Of a stretch of 64,000 nt of DNA, positions 12,101 through 26,850 are shown in pieces (the stretch's first letter is position 1; every line of letters begins with the position of its first letter). The stretch spans positions 603,021-667,020 of the forward strand of contig QJPP01007578.1 in assembly GCA_003996215.1 (NCBI GenBank). Direction: 5' to 3'. The notes under the pieces are model-generated. The model made no database searches, was not told the DNA's origin, and saw nothing but the letters and a program-made list of their open reading frames with translations. Origin of the DNA: Jaltomata sinuosa (lineage: Eukaryota; Streptophyta; Magnoliopsida; Solanales; Solanaceae). The translations under genes and the position numbers were made by a program.

Positions 12101-13262
12101 TCTGCATTGTCTAGACAAGTGCCCTCATTATTCTAAATTCTTTGAAGTTGAAGCTTCTTCCTTCTTCCCTTGACAATACTGTGGAAAAATATAGTATTTC
12201 TGTCCCCCTTCTCAAACCAGTCATACCCTGCCTTTTGTTTCCAGAAGATCTCTTCAAAATGAAGATATCTTTTGTACTCTGCCTGTGCTCTATGAAGGAC
12301 ATGTCTATTCTCAGCATTGGGGAATTCTTCAAACAACTTCTCCTTGATTTTCACAATGTCCTCTCGAATGATGAGTTGCTTAAAGATGTCACCATATGTA
12401 TCTCTGCTCCAGGCTGTCAAGGAAGTCTTCACTCTCTTAATATTTTTCTTAAAATCAATGAAAGGATTCTGCTCCTCATTAGAGAACCAATTCTATTTAA
12501 CCACATCTTTAATGGAGGGATTCTCAGTCTATAATTTGAGAAACCTGAATGGTTTCTTGTGTCTGGTCATCACTTCTGAGCAATCTATTAATAGAGGGGC
12601 ATGATCCGAACCTGTTCTAGGGAGGTGTTCTATCTCAGAATGATTGTACCACCCTTGCATCTCATGATTTATTAGAACTCTGTCTAACCTTTCAAATATA
12701 CAGTCATTACCAACCCTACCATTCCACCATGTGAATGGACTCCCCTTAAATGGGATTTCTGAAAGGTCACATGAAGCAATACAGTTTTCAAATTCTTCAT
12801 GGCTCATAGGATCAACTGGCAGCCTCCCTATCTTCTCTTCTGCATTCAGTACTACATTGAAATCACCTCCAATGAGCCAAGGGTTGTTCATTCATGCTGC
12901 CAATAAATACATGTCTTCCCATAATGTCTTTCTTTGCTCAACATTATATTTAGCATAGACCAAGGTCACAAAGAAAATCTGAGAGTGGTTGTGCTGCTTT
13001 AATTGTATTGTGAGTTGTTGTTTTGTATCTTGTACCACTGTACACTCAACATCTTGATTAGTAAAGCACCAAATTTTACCATTACAGTTGGCTATGGCAT
13101 TTGACATCTTTACTCTTCTTCTTTACCTATTGATATGTCTAGACTGTTGAAAAGGTTCTAACAGACCAATAAACATAAACTTGTGGTAGTTATGCAACAT
13201 TTGAACTTTTTGAAATGCCTTTTGGGATTTATTGATCTAATGTTCCATATAAGGGCCTTCAT
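9168..13262 (-). pseudogene. LINE ORF2: endonuclease, reverse transcriptase, RNase H
   Basis: The minus-strand frame starts MKALIWNIRSINP (ATG 13260-13262), the usual start of an L1 AP-type endonuclease. Catalytic landmarks GGDFN and GSDHAPL follow around 12870 and 12600. The reverse transcriptase lies about 12130-11020, with KLDMAKAYDRVCW and an active-site motif AYTDDTIIF (YTDD; YADD or FADD is more usual in plant LINEs). A zf-RVT region (10918-9640) is followed by RNase H (CNTDRASRGNPG near 9600). In-frame stops occur near 12892 and 12133, and frameshifts near 13200, 11000, 10250 and 9460. The protein would nick target DNA and reverse-transcribe LINE RNA, but this copy cannot be made intact. 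Confidence 0.85.
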
Positions 13263-13309
13263 TGATACCTTGGATTGGGCTTGTTCCTCTTAGGCTAAAC
13301 TCTGATGGA

Positions 13310-15148
13310 TTAACTTAAATCTCCCTGTCCTTGCTTCTTTTCTTTTCTTGCATTTTTTAGTAACCTAGGAGAAAGATCTGCTTTATTGGAAAATAAATCC
13401 TCTGAAAGTTCAAAGTCAGTGATGCCCACAGCAATTTGTTGACTATCTGTGTCTCCATATTCCATGGTATCTCCTAATCTGTGAGAGATAATGTCATGTA
13501 ACACTTTGTTAAGAGAGTCCATATGAACCATTTGAGACTCATCTATGTTCACTGGTCTGGGGACCACCATAACTGCAAGATCGTCGACCACTATGTTGTC
13601 CTCTTAGATAGATATATTTGTACCAATTTCACCCTCAACAGTTGTCGGGGCAGACTGCTCACTTATCTTCTTTGTGTCTTCTACAGGTAACTTGGTATTA
13701 TTGTTGCTGCTAGCAGATTGCTCACTGATAATAGACACTTTTGGTTCTGTGGAGTGCTTAACTTCAGTGGAGATAGCTAAAGCACTGTTGTTTTCAATGC
13801 CATCATCCCCCACTTTAACATCAGTATGCTCAATTACAGGTACCACTAGACCATCAGCTTGATCAACAGGGTTTATTGAAGTTGATCCCACCTCCAATAC
13901 TTTACCAAATGATTTATCTATCCATTCTTTTATTGTAATTGGTTGTAAAGTATGCCTCCCTATCATGGAGTTTGCGTTCTGCTTGTTTGAGGAATTAACC
14001 TCACTGGTATTTTTTTTACTGTTGTCTGCTGCTAGCTCATCATCTGCGCCATCATTAATATTTGTGTCCAAAAGAGCACTAAACTTGTTGCCCCCCATCT
14101 TATCTGTAGTGTTTCCCATGTGTGGTATGATGGATTTTATGGGGTGTATAGATCGTTTATCCTTCGCTACATTCCAATTCCCAGGGTCTCCAACTATCTT
14201 TCCACTAGAGAGAATTCTTGCTTTGCCTCTTTGGAGTCTATGCACCTTAGGTTGAGCAAGATTACCACCACCTTCCAGACCCTCCTCTTTACCCAGCAAA
14301 ACTCTACATCCCTCCTTATTGTGACCCTGCATTAGGCATTCCTTGCAATATTTAGGAAGATAGTCAATTTTAATGTGTATAGTCTCGGATCGAATTTCCC
14401 GTGTGCTTTCATTTTCAATGTCCATCTGAACAGATTTAGGGAAGGACTCATTCAGATCCACTATCACCTTGACTCTTGCACAACTTGGTCTAGTTCTATT
14501 GATGGTGGCTATATCGAGTTGTACAGGGCTCCCTACTGCCGACGCTAAAGAGAAGAGGCATTCTTTAACAAAGAAGGTCGGTATTAAGTTAGGGAAAGAG
14601 ATCCACGCCATAGATTTTGTCGTTTCTTCATTCATTTTAAACTTAATGTCATATATTAACGTGTGCATAAGGTACGAGTACCCATCTTTGCAAGTAATAT
14701 AGAAAGCCCCTTTTGACACTAAATTAATGAAGTCTTCTTGTTGATCGAGCCTAATAAGAATGTGTCGATTACGAAATAAACCAATCTGACACTCTCCCTT
14801 CACAGCGCACTGTTGAGGGATGATTTTCCTTAATTCTTCAATGTCAGTCACTTCATATGAGAATTTTCCAATCACAACAAATTATAGGTTTTCAATCTGA
14901 TTCATCCTTGTGACTTCTTCTTCCGTCCATTTTATGTATGGAACACCATTCACCACCTTAGCCTCTTTAAATGGAATGGATTCCACAGGATCTGCTGTTT
15001 CTTGTGGCCTCAGAATGCCAGCAAAAGATTTCTCCAAGGGTAAACTATAAGGGGATATAGTGGTTGGAGAGGAAGTTGGGAGAGGTGAGAAGTCATTAGA
15101 AGGGAGACCAGTCACTGGGCGTGACTGGCCGCCGGTGATTGGTGGCAT
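13310..15148 (-). pseudogene. LINE ORF1: nucleic-acid-binding Gag-like protein
   Basis: One frame runs 613 codons from ATG at 15148 (MPPITGGQSRPVTG) to a TAA at 13310, broken by only two in-frame stops: TAA at 14882-14884 and a TAG near 13604-13606. The central region resembles the plant DUF4283 domain (VKGECQIGLFRNRHILIRLD). A CCHC-type knuckle follows (CKECLMQGHNKEGC, spacing C-2-C-4-H-4-C, near 14300). The C-terminal third is low-complexity Ser/Asn/Asp-rich. The expected role is binding LINE RNA. With so few lesions this seems a fairly young insertion. Confidence 0.85.
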
Positions 15149-15782
15149 GTAAAAATTTAGGGTTGGGGGTTCATCTTAGGAGAGAGAAGAGAGACGGCTA
15201 CACTCTTAATCTAGCATATCATGCATCACTTACTTACAATTCTTTGTTCTTTTCTTCTTCTTTTTTTCTTTTCTATATTATTGTATATTTCTTTTCTTTT
15301 TGTTTGGTTTATATTTTTGTTATTTAAATATAAAAAATAATTATCATGAGTAATTAATTTTTTGCTAATAAAATAAAAATAAAAATAGTTACACTATAAT
15401 AAAAATAATTATAAAATAGTAAATGTACTAGTTAATTTATTAAAATTTGAATTAAAATAAATATATATTTTTATTTTTTGTTAGATTATCTTCTTATTTT
15501 ATCCATTTTTAAAGATAAAATAAAATATAAATATAAATATATTATCTAATTATTTGTAGACTAATAAATAATAATAATTAAATAACTAAAATATAATAAA
15601 AAATAAATAAGAGAAATACTAGTCCACTAGCGCGCGCGTGTGTGTGTTTATAGTTTTTCTCGCTTTTGCAAATGAAAACAAAACATATACTTCATCTGTT
15701 TTAATTTGTTTGTTATGTTTTGACTTGGCACGAAATTTAAGAAAGTAAAGAAGACTTTTGAATCTTGTGATCTATTAAAGAA

Positions 15783-17010
15783 CCGAAGCATACCTCAATG
15801 ATACCATGTCAGTATGTAAATATATTGTGATGGTATCATGCATGCCTCACTGAAAGACTGAAACAGACATCAGTGATACCATGACAGTATATAAATATAC
15901 TGTGGTGGTATACTGAGGAGTGTCTCATTGAAGGACTGAAGTAGACCTCTACGATACCATTCTGGTATATAAATATATTGTGGTAGTATACTGAGTAGTG
16001 TCTCATTGAAGGACTAAAATAGTTATCCATGATGTCATGTCAGTATATAGATATATTCATGTGACGGTATCAGAAAGAACTGAGGACTGTCTCAATGATG
16101 GATGATACCATTTCAGTATATAGATATACTCTAGTGGTATACTAAGGAGTGTCTCATTGAAGGACTAAGATTGTCCTCAATGATACCATGCCAGTATATA
16201 GATATACTATGATGGTATCATAGAGGTCTCACTAAGGACTGAAGCATACATCAATGATACCACGACAATATATAAATATACTGTGATGGTATCATTGAGG
16301 CCTGAAGAAAATCTCAGTGATATCATAATAGTATATGAATATATTGTGATGGTATCATGAAGGATTGAGAAGTGTCTTATTGAAGGACTGAAGTAGTCCT
16401 CAATGATACCATGCCAGTATATAGATATACCAAGATAGTATACTGAGTAGTGTCTCACTGAAGGACTAAAACAATTATCCATGATACCATGTCAATATAT
16501 AGATATATTGTGATGGTATCATAGAGGACTAAGGGTTGTCTCATTGATGGATGATACTATTTTAGTATTTAAATATACTTTGGTGGTATACTAGGGAGTG
16601 TCTCATTGAAGGACTAAAACAGTCCTTCATGATACCATCACAATATATCGATATACTATGGTGGTATCATGGAGGATTGAGGAGTGTCTCATTGAAGGAT
16701 AATTCATGTCAGTATATAAATATATTGTGATGGTATCATGGAGGACTAAAGAGTGCTTTATTGAAGGACTAAAATACTCCTTCATGATACCATGCTAGTA
16801 TATAAATATATGTGATGATATACTGAGGAGTGTCTGCTTGAAGGATTGAAGCAGTCCTCCATGATACTATGCTAGTATCTAGATATACTGTGATGGTATA
16901 TTAAGGAGTATCTCAATGAAAATTTAAGCAATCTCCATGATACTATGCCAGCATACAGATATATTGTGATGGTATCATGGAGGACCAAAAAGTGTCAGAC
17001 TGAAGGACGG
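15783..17010. repeat. Tandem array of about 16 hairpin-forming 77-bp units
   Basis: Each unit has a near-palindromic core, TGATACCATGCCAGTATATA then a complementary half ending ATGGTATCA, plus a spacer like GAGTGTCTCATTGAAGGACTGAAG. Cores start near 15799, 15869, 15952, 16029, 16102, 16178, 16254, 16317, 16403, 16480, 16550, 16630, 16700, 16783, 16861 and 16938. Units are diverged from one another but the self-complementarity is largely kept. There is no coding content. The array belongs to the Mutator-like element and recurs at 43921-45440. Confidence 0.9.
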
Positions 17011-17029
17011 AGGCAAATCTCAATGAGTG

Positions 17030-17810
17030 TGAATAAAATTAAATTGTGAAAAAAATAAAAGAAAAAAATTAAATAAAATTAAAAATATAATTACATAAAA
17101 TTGAAAAATAAAAAGAAAGGAGCTAAAATTAAGTATGAAATTAGATTATGGTAAAAAAAAATAAGGTATAATATGATTTGAGAAAAATAGATAAATGAAC
17201 GAAAAAGGAGGAAAAAAAATAAAGGAGAAAAAAGGAGAAAAAAAACAAAAAAAAATGAACGAATATTTATTATATTAGTTTTCTTTTGTTGTTATATAGA
17301 AAAAAAAGAATAAAGAAGAAGAGCAAAAAAATCATGAATAAAAATAGATTATGGAAGAAAAAATAAAAATTTAAAAAGAAACAAGAAATAAAAAAATAAA
17401 AAAACAAGGAGAAAACAGAACAAAACACAAAAAGGAGTCAAAATTAATTTTGGTGAAAGAAGAAAATAAAAAATAACATGATTTGTTAACAAAATAAATG
17501 AACAAATAAGGAGAAAAAAATAAGAAGTAGAGAAATAAAAAATAAATAACCAAAAAAAAAGAGTAAAAAATTAGGATGAATCGGATAATTATGTGAAAAA
17601 AATAATAAAAAATAACATAATTTGAAAAAAAAAATGAACAAGGAAACATTAAAAAAATGAAAACAAAAATGAAAAAAAATGAGAAAGGAAAAAAATAGAA
17701 AAGAAATAAAGAAAAAACAACGAGAAAAGAAGAAAAAAAGAAAAGAAGTAGAGAAATTAAAAAGAAAAAGAATGAAAAGAGAGTTAAATAACTACAAAAG
17801 CTACAAGGGA
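17030..17810 (+). repeat. Purine-rich (A/G) low-complexity arm
   Basis: About 780 bp are almost wholly A and G on the plus strand (runs such as GAAAAAAAATGAGAAAGG). The complement gives an apparent open frame (17371-17649) rich in Phe, Tyr and Leu, which I regard as composition only. This arm lies opposite the pyrimidine-rich left arm of the element, so it may be a decayed long terminal inverted repeat. Confidence 0.6.
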
Positions 17811-17932
17811 AGGGGGCATTTTCTATAATCAGTTAGGAGGTAGTTTTTGTAAAAGGGTATTTAGTTGTAAATAGTTTGCTCCAATGGGACATGCATGTAC
17901 TTTTCCCATATTTCAATAAGTCGGAGACAATA

Positions 17933-18967
17933 AGGTCTCATTTATTTTCATTAAGATTAAAACGTCTGAATATGAATGCAATCTGAATGATTAAGATGTT
18001 GTCTCTAGACCTAAATACTGAACAATTAAGACTATTTATTTTTCAACATCAGAATGTGCATAATTTATTTATTTGTAAATATAATAAAAATATAATTCGA
18101 ATAAAAAATTAATTACATATTAAAAAAATACTAAATTTAATAAAATAAAATTATTATTTAATTTAAAAAATAACATTTATGTTTGCTAGTGATGATGAAG
18201 ATGGTTTGTAATGGTGGTAGTGGTAGTAATGGCCGGTTGGTGTTCGTAGATAGTAATATTGACGGTGATAGTTGTGATGGTAGAGGTGGTTAGTGTTGTA
18301 GTGACTTTCGTAATGGTGGCGATTGGTAGTATTGATGGTGGTTTTGTGATGGTGAAGTTGGTTAAGGTTAGTAGTTGGTGGTGTTGATAGTGGTGAATGT
18401 GTGGTAGTTGGTGGCAATTAGTAGTAGGGATTGACCGTACTGGTGGTAGTGACTGATAGTGGCGGAGGTGGTGCCGACTGTGACAATGATGTTGGTGGTA
18501 GCTATAGAATGTATGGTGGTTGACGCTGTGTTGGTGGTAGTGCTAGTTATGATGGTAGAGTTGGTTAGTAGTAGAGATTGACCACAGTGGTGGTGGAGGT
18601 GACGATGATGATGATGACAATAGATATAATTATAATGATGGAGGTAATAGGTGTGATAGTGGCTGATAACAATGGTGGTTGGTGGTGGTGGTTGACAATA
18701 GTAATGTTGATTAACAATGGTGGTAGTGGTTGTGATGACAAAGGTGGTAAGTGGTGGTGACTAGTGATTGTTGATAGAATGGTGGTGAATATTATCCATA
18801 CAAGAACATATCTTAATGGTATTAAGACTTTGTTTTAGATCTTAATGATTAAGACCTATTCAGACCAATTAAAGTGTTTAAATTTTAATAAAAATAAATA
18901 CACTTAATAGCCTAATGTCTGAACCATTCAGATTCAAACCTCTATTAAGTGCAAACAAATAAGGCCT
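17933..18967. mobile_element. hAT-like non-autonomous element with GGT-rich core
   Basis: The left end AGGTCTCATTTATTTTCATT and the reverse-complemented right end AGGCCTTATTTGTTTGCACT are similar and both continue into TTAAG or TTAAT and a GTCTGAAT/ATCTGAAT motif. The inner 600 bp (18180-18790) is an imperfect GGT/GAT-rich stretch (for example GGTGGTAGTGGTAGTAATGG) with no conserved frame. I could not find a convincing 8-bp duplication, so family assignment is tentative. Confidence 0.5.
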
Positions 18968-19750
18968 AGATCGCTCAATTGACATCAAGTTGTACCTTAA
19001 AGTTGCATATGTTGTTCAATTGTTCACAAATTATGACCAGTAAATAAAACTTAATATTACTCATTCATTGTGTTAAATTGGTCACAAAATATGATATATT
19101 GACAAAAATTGTTTGTATTATTCAATTGTTCACAACTTTTCCCTCCACTCTATAGAGAGACTAGTTAGAAATAGCCCGTACCGTGCACAAACCCAATAAT
19201 ATTAATCAAATTTTAATTTTTAAGAAATTAAACATATATTTAAAAATAATTTTAATTTTTAAAATATATTTTTTGCTTAACTTTAAATACTATTTCTTTT
19301 CAAGTATCATATTTTTTATGTTCAAACGCCTTCAAATTCCGGCTCTTAGAATATCCCAATACCTTTTTTGTGAACTATGATTTACTCATTTGGTAAAATT
19401 GTATTAGAGTTGAAGAAGTTTTAATAGTTTTCACAATTTATGATATTTCCATGTTTATAAGAAAAAATATAACTTAAAAAATTAAAATTGCATGTTCAAA
19501 CAAAATTACGAACCCACATAAAATGACTTGTCCGAAGATGATATCTTTAAACTCACCGATGTAGCACCTTAATGAGATAAGCATAGGGGCCATTTGGTCA
19601 ATGCATAAAAATATTTATATTATAGCTAAAGTAAGATTCCTTTTTCAAGCCAATTACGATATTTCAATTTTAGCACATTTACGTAAATATCCTCCTGAGC
19701 GGGGCAAACAAGGAAGTTGAGTAGAAGTTTTTTGGATTTTTTGTTATTTT
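18968..19750. other. AT-rich spacer with repeat fragments
   Basis: This contains repeats of a TTGTTCAATTGTTCACAA motif (about 19010-19140) and, near 19170, the sequence AATAGCCCGTACCGTGCACA, which looks like the end of a dispersed repeat. No gene is visible; the short frame at 19183-19380 is AT-rich noise. Confidence 0.4.
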
Positions 19751-20140
19751 GGGAAACTCACATAGCAATATTTATATTAAGAAAATATTTACCATTTATA
19801 GCAATAGCATATTGGACACTTATAATACATTTATAATACAGTTTTAATACATATTGCAGAAAACAATTTATAAAACACATATAATACAAATTTTATTCAT
19901 GAATAATACATTTATCACATACTTTAATACACTAATAATATGTGCCTATTTCTTATCAAACAAGCATAATACATTTTAAAACACTTATAATACATATATA
20001 TTGCATGCATAATTCACTTTTAATACATAATGCAGATTTATCATAGTATTGATATGCATTGTTATAGATGGTAATAAATAAAAAGTATCACTATAAACCG
20101 TAATTATTTATTAAAAAGTACTCACCCATGTAATTTTCAC
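19751..20140. mobile_element. TIR element with TAATACA-type internal repeats
   Basis: The left end (GGGAAACTCACATAGC, then TATTTACCATTTATAGCAAT) and the reverse complement of the right end (GTGAAAATTACATGGG, then AATTACGGTTTATAGTGAT) are related over about 60 bp. The interior has repeated TTATAATACATT and TTTTAATACAT. TATTTT occurs on both sides (19745-19750 and 20141-20146), which is too short and AT-rich to prove a duplication. No coding capacity. Confidence 0.45.
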
Positions 20141-20416
20141 TATTTTGTATTCATCAAAAGAAGCAAATGCACTTGCTACAAGCACAAGCAGCACCAAATA
20201 GTATATGAAATGACCAATTGACAGAGACGTGTGTGCTTGTTGTCAAACTCCCTTTTGTATAGTAAGAGAATTCTTATATTCCACAATAATATTCTACACT
20301 TTTTAATTGAAAATATGTATTGTTAAATTAATGTAAGAAATATAACTGATTTTTATTATGATTAATTTACAAATAAAGTAACTTATTCAATACAGCTGAA
20401 AACATCAGATAAGAAA

Positions 20417-21412
20417 GGGAAAAGGGTCAAAAATACTCCTCTATTTTCATTTATTAGTCAATTTTGTTCTACGTTATACTATGAGGCTATTTATATCCCT
20501 ACCGTTACTAAACTTAACAAAAATACCCTTCATTTGGATGGAATCCCCAAATTGATCAAAATTATCCTATTTCTACTTTTAACCCGACCCAACCTAACCC
20601 ACAAAATTAAATATGTCCGTACCAAATTAAACTCCAAATATGAAGACCCCACCCATTTTTTCCTTCTCTAGTTCTCTTTATAAGAAATAACCACCTAATC
20701 GTTTAATTCAACTTTTAGTTGATTATATTAAACATCACCCATTATGCAAAAAGTATTATTTTATAAGATATAAAATGTGGAAAAAAATTACCTATCTTAA
20801 TAAAGCTTAGACTATCTTAAAATAAATATTTTTTGCATAATAAGTATCTCTTTATGATATTTCCCATAATTAAAAGTCTCAAACTCTCAAAGCTCAAGCT
20901 CTCCGACATTGGCTTTGAGAATTTGAGCTTCTATGCATGTTCTCTCTCAGTGGGCAAATGTGAAGCAGAGAGAGTTTTAGACGATTTTGAATTTCGATCC
21001 TAATTTTTATCAGCATTTATTTTCACTGTATGCTCGGATGAATAGGAGTCTTTCTGTTAAAGCTAGACTTTGTCACTCTTCACCTACATTTATGGGATTT
21101 CAAAGATTTAAAAACACAACAGCAGTTTCGAATTATCTAAGCTTTTATTCTTGGTAGTCAGCAATTGAGCGAAGGAAAAAATGGGTCGGGGTCTTCATAT
21201 TTGAAGTTTAAATTTGGTATGGATATATTTGGTTTTGTGGGCCAGGTCAAAAGTAGAAATAGGATAATTTTGATCAATATGGGGATTTCATCCCAATGAA
21301 GAGTATTTTTGTTAAGTTTAGTAACGATAGGGGTATAAATAACCCCATAGTATAATAAAGGACATAGTTGACTAATAAATGAAAGTAGAGAGATATTTTT
21401 GACCCTTTTCCC
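20417..21412. mobile_element. Mutator-like MITE with about 240-bp inverted repeats
   Basis: The ends GGGAAAAGGGTCAAAAATAC (20417) and the reverse complement of 21393-21412 (GGGAAAAGGGTCAAAAATAT) match almost perfectly. Similarity continues about 240 bp inward on each side. A near-perfect 9-bp duplication flanks it: GATAAGAAA (20408-20416) and AATAAGAAA (21413-21421). The central 500 bp holds nothing I recognise and no frame worth noting. Confidence 0.85.
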
Positions 21413-22023
21413 AATAAGAAATTACACTATTTTCAATCTTTGCAACTTATTGAAATGTCTCAAACTCCTATCTCAATTGGCAAAACTAAACTTATTCGCA
21501 CAATACAACCAGAACTGGTGGACAAAAAAAGTTCTGCCCAATGATTTTTTTTTCAAATTAAGGACATTTTTTAAAAGATTTCATTAAGCGGGAAAAGTTC
21601 AAACAAGCAAACTTCAAATTCAAAAAGATTAACCACCTAAATATTTGTTAATACTTAATATCATATCCAACTGCACATTTACAATACCTCAAAGGTTAAA
21701 CTTAAATGTTGGGTCTGCATATAAATATTACCAGTAAAATACATGAACCAACAAACAATGAGAGACGGCATTTTAAGAATGATTTGCACAAAAATTTCAG
21801 CAGGGAATTCTCATATAGAGAAGAAAAACCAATTGTGCGCTTTCAACTTCCAACAGCTATATTCAAAATCCCATCACAATATCATTCATTGTCAAATGGC
21901 CTGGTATTTTCATGGAACTGCATGACAAACTATACTAGTAGAAGATTAGGGAAAAAGAAAAGAGCATTTTGATCCTAACAAAAATTCATTCAGAAGACAC
22001 TTGCACTTGACCTGAAGTAATAA
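21413..22023. other. Region downstream of RPS23 (3' UTR and spacer)
   Basis: The part nearest 22023 is presumably the RPS23 3' UTR. Overlapping plus-strand frames at 21706-21972 run antisense to it and have no recognisable features. No repeat ends or other genes were found. Confidence 0.4.
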
Positions 22024-26283
<4,260 letters not shown>

Positions 26284-26371
26284 GGTGATAGGACGAAGTT
26301 GCCTTGCTGCTGCAACTGGAAGATTGAGGGTGGCTGAGGAGCGGCGAAGCTGAAGATACTGAAGTGAGTGA

Positions 26372-26468
26372 AAACCCTAAATCTTGAACGAGTTTTAAAG
26401 GCGGATCTCGGGTTTGGTCTCTGCTACCTTTCTTGGGCCCCGCTTTGGATCGTGTTTGTTGATGGGCT
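26372..26468 (-). promoter_or_regulatory. RPS23 promoter: telo-box and site II motifs
   Basis: A telo-box AAACCCTAA lies at 26372-26380, about 90 bp upstream of the ATG. Site II motifs (TGGGCY) lie at 26434-26439 (TGGGCC) and 26463-26468 (TGGGCT). This pairing is characteristic of plant ribosomal protein and other growth-related promoters, recognised by TCP-type and telo-box-binding factors. Spacing is taken from the sequence; activity is inference. Confidence 0.8.
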
Positions 26469-26629
26469 CGGCTGGTAGCTGTTATTATTGTAAAAAATTC
26501 ATGACGTGTTTTATTTGGACGCTACTTTTTAATGAAAAAATTACATAACATACCAAATATTTATGCACCATATAAATAATTTAATTTAATTATATTTTAC
26601 AATAGAGGATTTAAAACTATTGATACTCA

Positions 26630-26850
26630 ATTATATTTGTATTTATATTTGTATGCCGAGATTTCACAAAATATACAATACAGATTTGTATTTGTATGCC
26701 TAGATATTTACAGATTTATATTTGTATGTCGAGATTATTCTAACAGATTTGTATTTTTATATCGAGATTTACAGATTTGTATGTCGAGATTACTATATTT
26801 GTATTTGTATTTGTATGTGTATATCGAGATTATACAGTTTATATAGAAAG
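26630..26850. repeat. Minisatellite upstream of RPS23
   Basis: Imperfect repeats of about 25-45 bp built on CAGATTTGTATTTGTATGTC followed by GAGATTA. Five or six diverged units are visible. The apparent frame at 26637-26846 (Tyr/Leu/Val-rich) is a by-product of the repeat. Confidence 0.75.

Larger units (their letters stand above)
8037..15231 (-). mobile_element. L1-type LINE insertion with 14-bp target duplication
   Basis: The insertion lies between two perfect copies of ACTTACAATTCTTT (8023-8036 and 15232-15245). On the minus strand it reads: short 5' UTR, ORF1 (15148-13310), ORF2 (13262-9168), then about 1.1 kb to a short A-run at the duplication. It has endonuclease, reverse transcriptase, zinc-finger and RNase H domains, but all are broken. 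The last 1.1 kb is unusual because it holds a plus-strand host-gene 5' fragment (8063-8640). The insertion splits the Mutator-like element and is therefore younger than it. Confidence 0.88.
7829..17907. mobile_element. Non-autonomous Mutator-like TIR element with internal hairpin satellite
   Basis: The ends are inverted: GGAAAAAGTACA at 7829 and GGGAAAAGTACA when 17896-17907 is reverse-complemented (11 of 12 match). A perfect 9-bp duplication ATATTTCAA flanks it (7820-7828 and 17908-17916), the size used by Mutator-like transposons. Beyond the ends, the pyrimidine-rich left arm (about 7975-8036, then 15246-15330) roughly complements the purine-rich right arm (17030-17810). A 7.2 kb LINE (8037-15231) is inserted in it, so the element itself is about 2.9 kb. 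It encodes no transposase and carries about 16 hairpin repeats (15783-17010). Confidence 0.8.

Noticed and set aside
12142..12604. Two overlapping plus-strand frames of 95-130 codons
   Set aside because: They are shadows of the LINE ORF2 on the opposite strand.
15783..17010. CRISPR-like regular spacing of palindromic repeats
   Set aside because: Host is a plant nucleus, units are diverged, spacers are themselves repeated, and no cas genes exist. It is a satellite within a TIR element.
17371..17649. 92-codon Phe/Leu/Tyr-rich frame resembling a membrane protein
   Set aside because: It is the complement of A/G-rich low-complexity DNA; hydrophobicity is a by-product of T-rich codons.
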